Shown here: one piece after another, positions 17,674 through 18,402 of the stretch
Layout: each line of letters begins with the position of its first letter
Numbering within the stretch: the first letter of the stretch is position 1
Origin: Russula earlei
Lineage: Eukaryota > Basidiomycota > Agaricomycetes > Russulales > Russulaceae
Assembly: GCA_025769875.1 (NCBI GenBank)
Contig: JAGFNK010000921.1
Location: 1 to 18,402, forward strand
Length of the DNA: 18,402 bases
Direction: 5' to 3'
Program-made: the position numbers and the translations under genes
Notes under the pieces: model-generated
The model's database searches: none
Told to the model about the DNA's origin: nothing
The model's input: the letters and a program-made list of their open reading frames with translations, nothing else

Positions 17674-18402
17674 CAGCCAACGCTCAAGTGTCCACTCCTA
17701 ACTCCCCCACTTCGGTTAACAACTCCTTGCGCCTACCTTCTCCCCTGCAACCTACCCCACGCACTGCCCTTCGCATTCTCACTGAAGACGTCGACCCGAT
17801 CGACACATCCTCGCCCCTCAGTCTCTTGTACTCCCCAACGGCTCCCCCATCGTCTCCTACCACTGCCCAGCCTATCCCAGGCGACTTTGTCCCTGTTAGC
17901 ACTCCCCCTCCAGCGCAGAACGAGCAGCAGCAAGCGGACCGTCCTCCCTTACCCGAAGGCTTTCTTGACCGCCCTCCTTGCACAGCATTTCGGTTCCACC
18001 CTCATCAGTACTTCGTCCTTCCCACCACCAATCGTTCCCGCGAGCAGTGGCGTCCCCTCCACGACTTAAATCACCAAGACTACCTGGGACGCATCCCTAC
18101 TTCAGACCAGTTGAGTCGTCGCGCCTTCACAGACACCTACACAACCGCCTTTCGTGCACGCATCGTCCACACTTTTGCTGTGGAACCTTCCAACTCTGCC
18201 CTTGCCACCCAGTACAAACTTAACCCCCTTCGGCATCTGTTCCAACGTCGGGATATACGCCCCGGACGCTGACTTTCCCCTTGGACGTATTGCTTACATT
18301 TTTAATACGTCGTTGTTTAGGAAGCTCATTACCTTACCTGCCATTTACCGTCCTGCTTACGAAGGGTCCTTCTGCTTATCTATTGTACACGATTTCCTGG
18401 AC
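17674..18402 (+). pseudogene. Pre-gag ORF of element D, N-terminal part (partial, one frameshift, no ATG)
   Basis: This is the second copy of the unidentified pre-gag protein. It has a Pro/Ser/Thr-rich start to about 17935, then a globular segment starting LPEGFLDRPPCTAF and including a block rich in Arg/Tyr/Phe. The first frame is open from a TGA at about 17671 to a TGA at about 18270. An extra A near 18221 shifts the frame, and the other frame continues the protein as in element 1 (GICSNVGIYAPDADF) to the window edge. There is no ATG in any frame. Agreement between the two diverged copies at protein level supports real coding. No family recognised. Confidence 0.65.

Larger units (their letters stand above)
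16812..18402 (+). mobile_element. Element D: family 1 retrotransposon inserted in element 2 pol, runs off the window
   Basis: A complete 5' LTR (16812-17641) is followed by the primer site and the start of the same pre-gag region as element 1. The site before it is GGCAC (16807-16811), so the same five bases should follow its 3' LTR outside the window. It keeps more CpG sites than element 1 in the shared part, consistent with a younger insertion. It already has at least one frameshift (near 18221). Confidence 0.92.

Overview
The window looks like a retrotransposon graveyard from a fungal genome, probably a basidiomycete. Every gene I can identify belongs to a Ty3/gypsy LTR retrotransposon. 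The integrase and RNase H sequence styles, the methylation-like CpG decay and the promoter-bearing LTRs with 5-bp target duplications fit that origin. I see no host gene, tRNA, rRNA or CRISPR array. The organism assignment is inference.

Two element families are present. Family 1 has LTRs of about 829 bp (TGTTACG...GTCTTGACA). Its copies are: (i) the end of a 5' LTR at 1-172 followed by a badly decayed element to about 8424; (ii) a reverse solo LTR inside that element (1616-2444, duplication GTCAC); (iii) a forward solo LTR (8571-9398, duplication GACCC); (iv) a reverse LTR (9718-11513) split by a related 963-bp solo LTR (10102-11064, duplication CCATC); (v) a 5' LTR at 16812-17641 with the first 760 bp of a better preserved element running off the right edge. 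Family 2 is one element: probable LTR 11507-12319, gag to 13846, pol 13912-16811. Its integrase is cut by insertion (v).

Four features stand out. Both families carry a perfect 10-11 nt complementarity between the predicted RNA 5' end (32-34 nt past the TATA box) and the site just after the 5' LTR, so both probably self-prime like Tf1/sushi elements. Both have the same GGATTTT heptamer just before the gag stop with pol in the -1 frame, pointing to programmed frameshifting. Family 1 carries about 3 kb of coding-like sequence between primer site and gag that I cannot identify. The best preserved family 1 copy has no ATG at all for 1,057 nt from the predicted transcription start, and family 2 gag is open for about 510 nt upstream of its first in-frame ATG, so an unusual start of translation is likely.

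Order of events inferred from nesting: element 1 first; then solo LTRs A and B and LTR C in or beside it; then the LTR inside LTR C, and element 2 at the edge of LTR C; then the right-hand family 1 element inside element 2. Decay is mostly CG to TG/CA change, and several in-frame TGA stops in pol sit where an arginine CGA is expected. The stretches 8425-8570 and 9404-9717 hold nothing I can identify.
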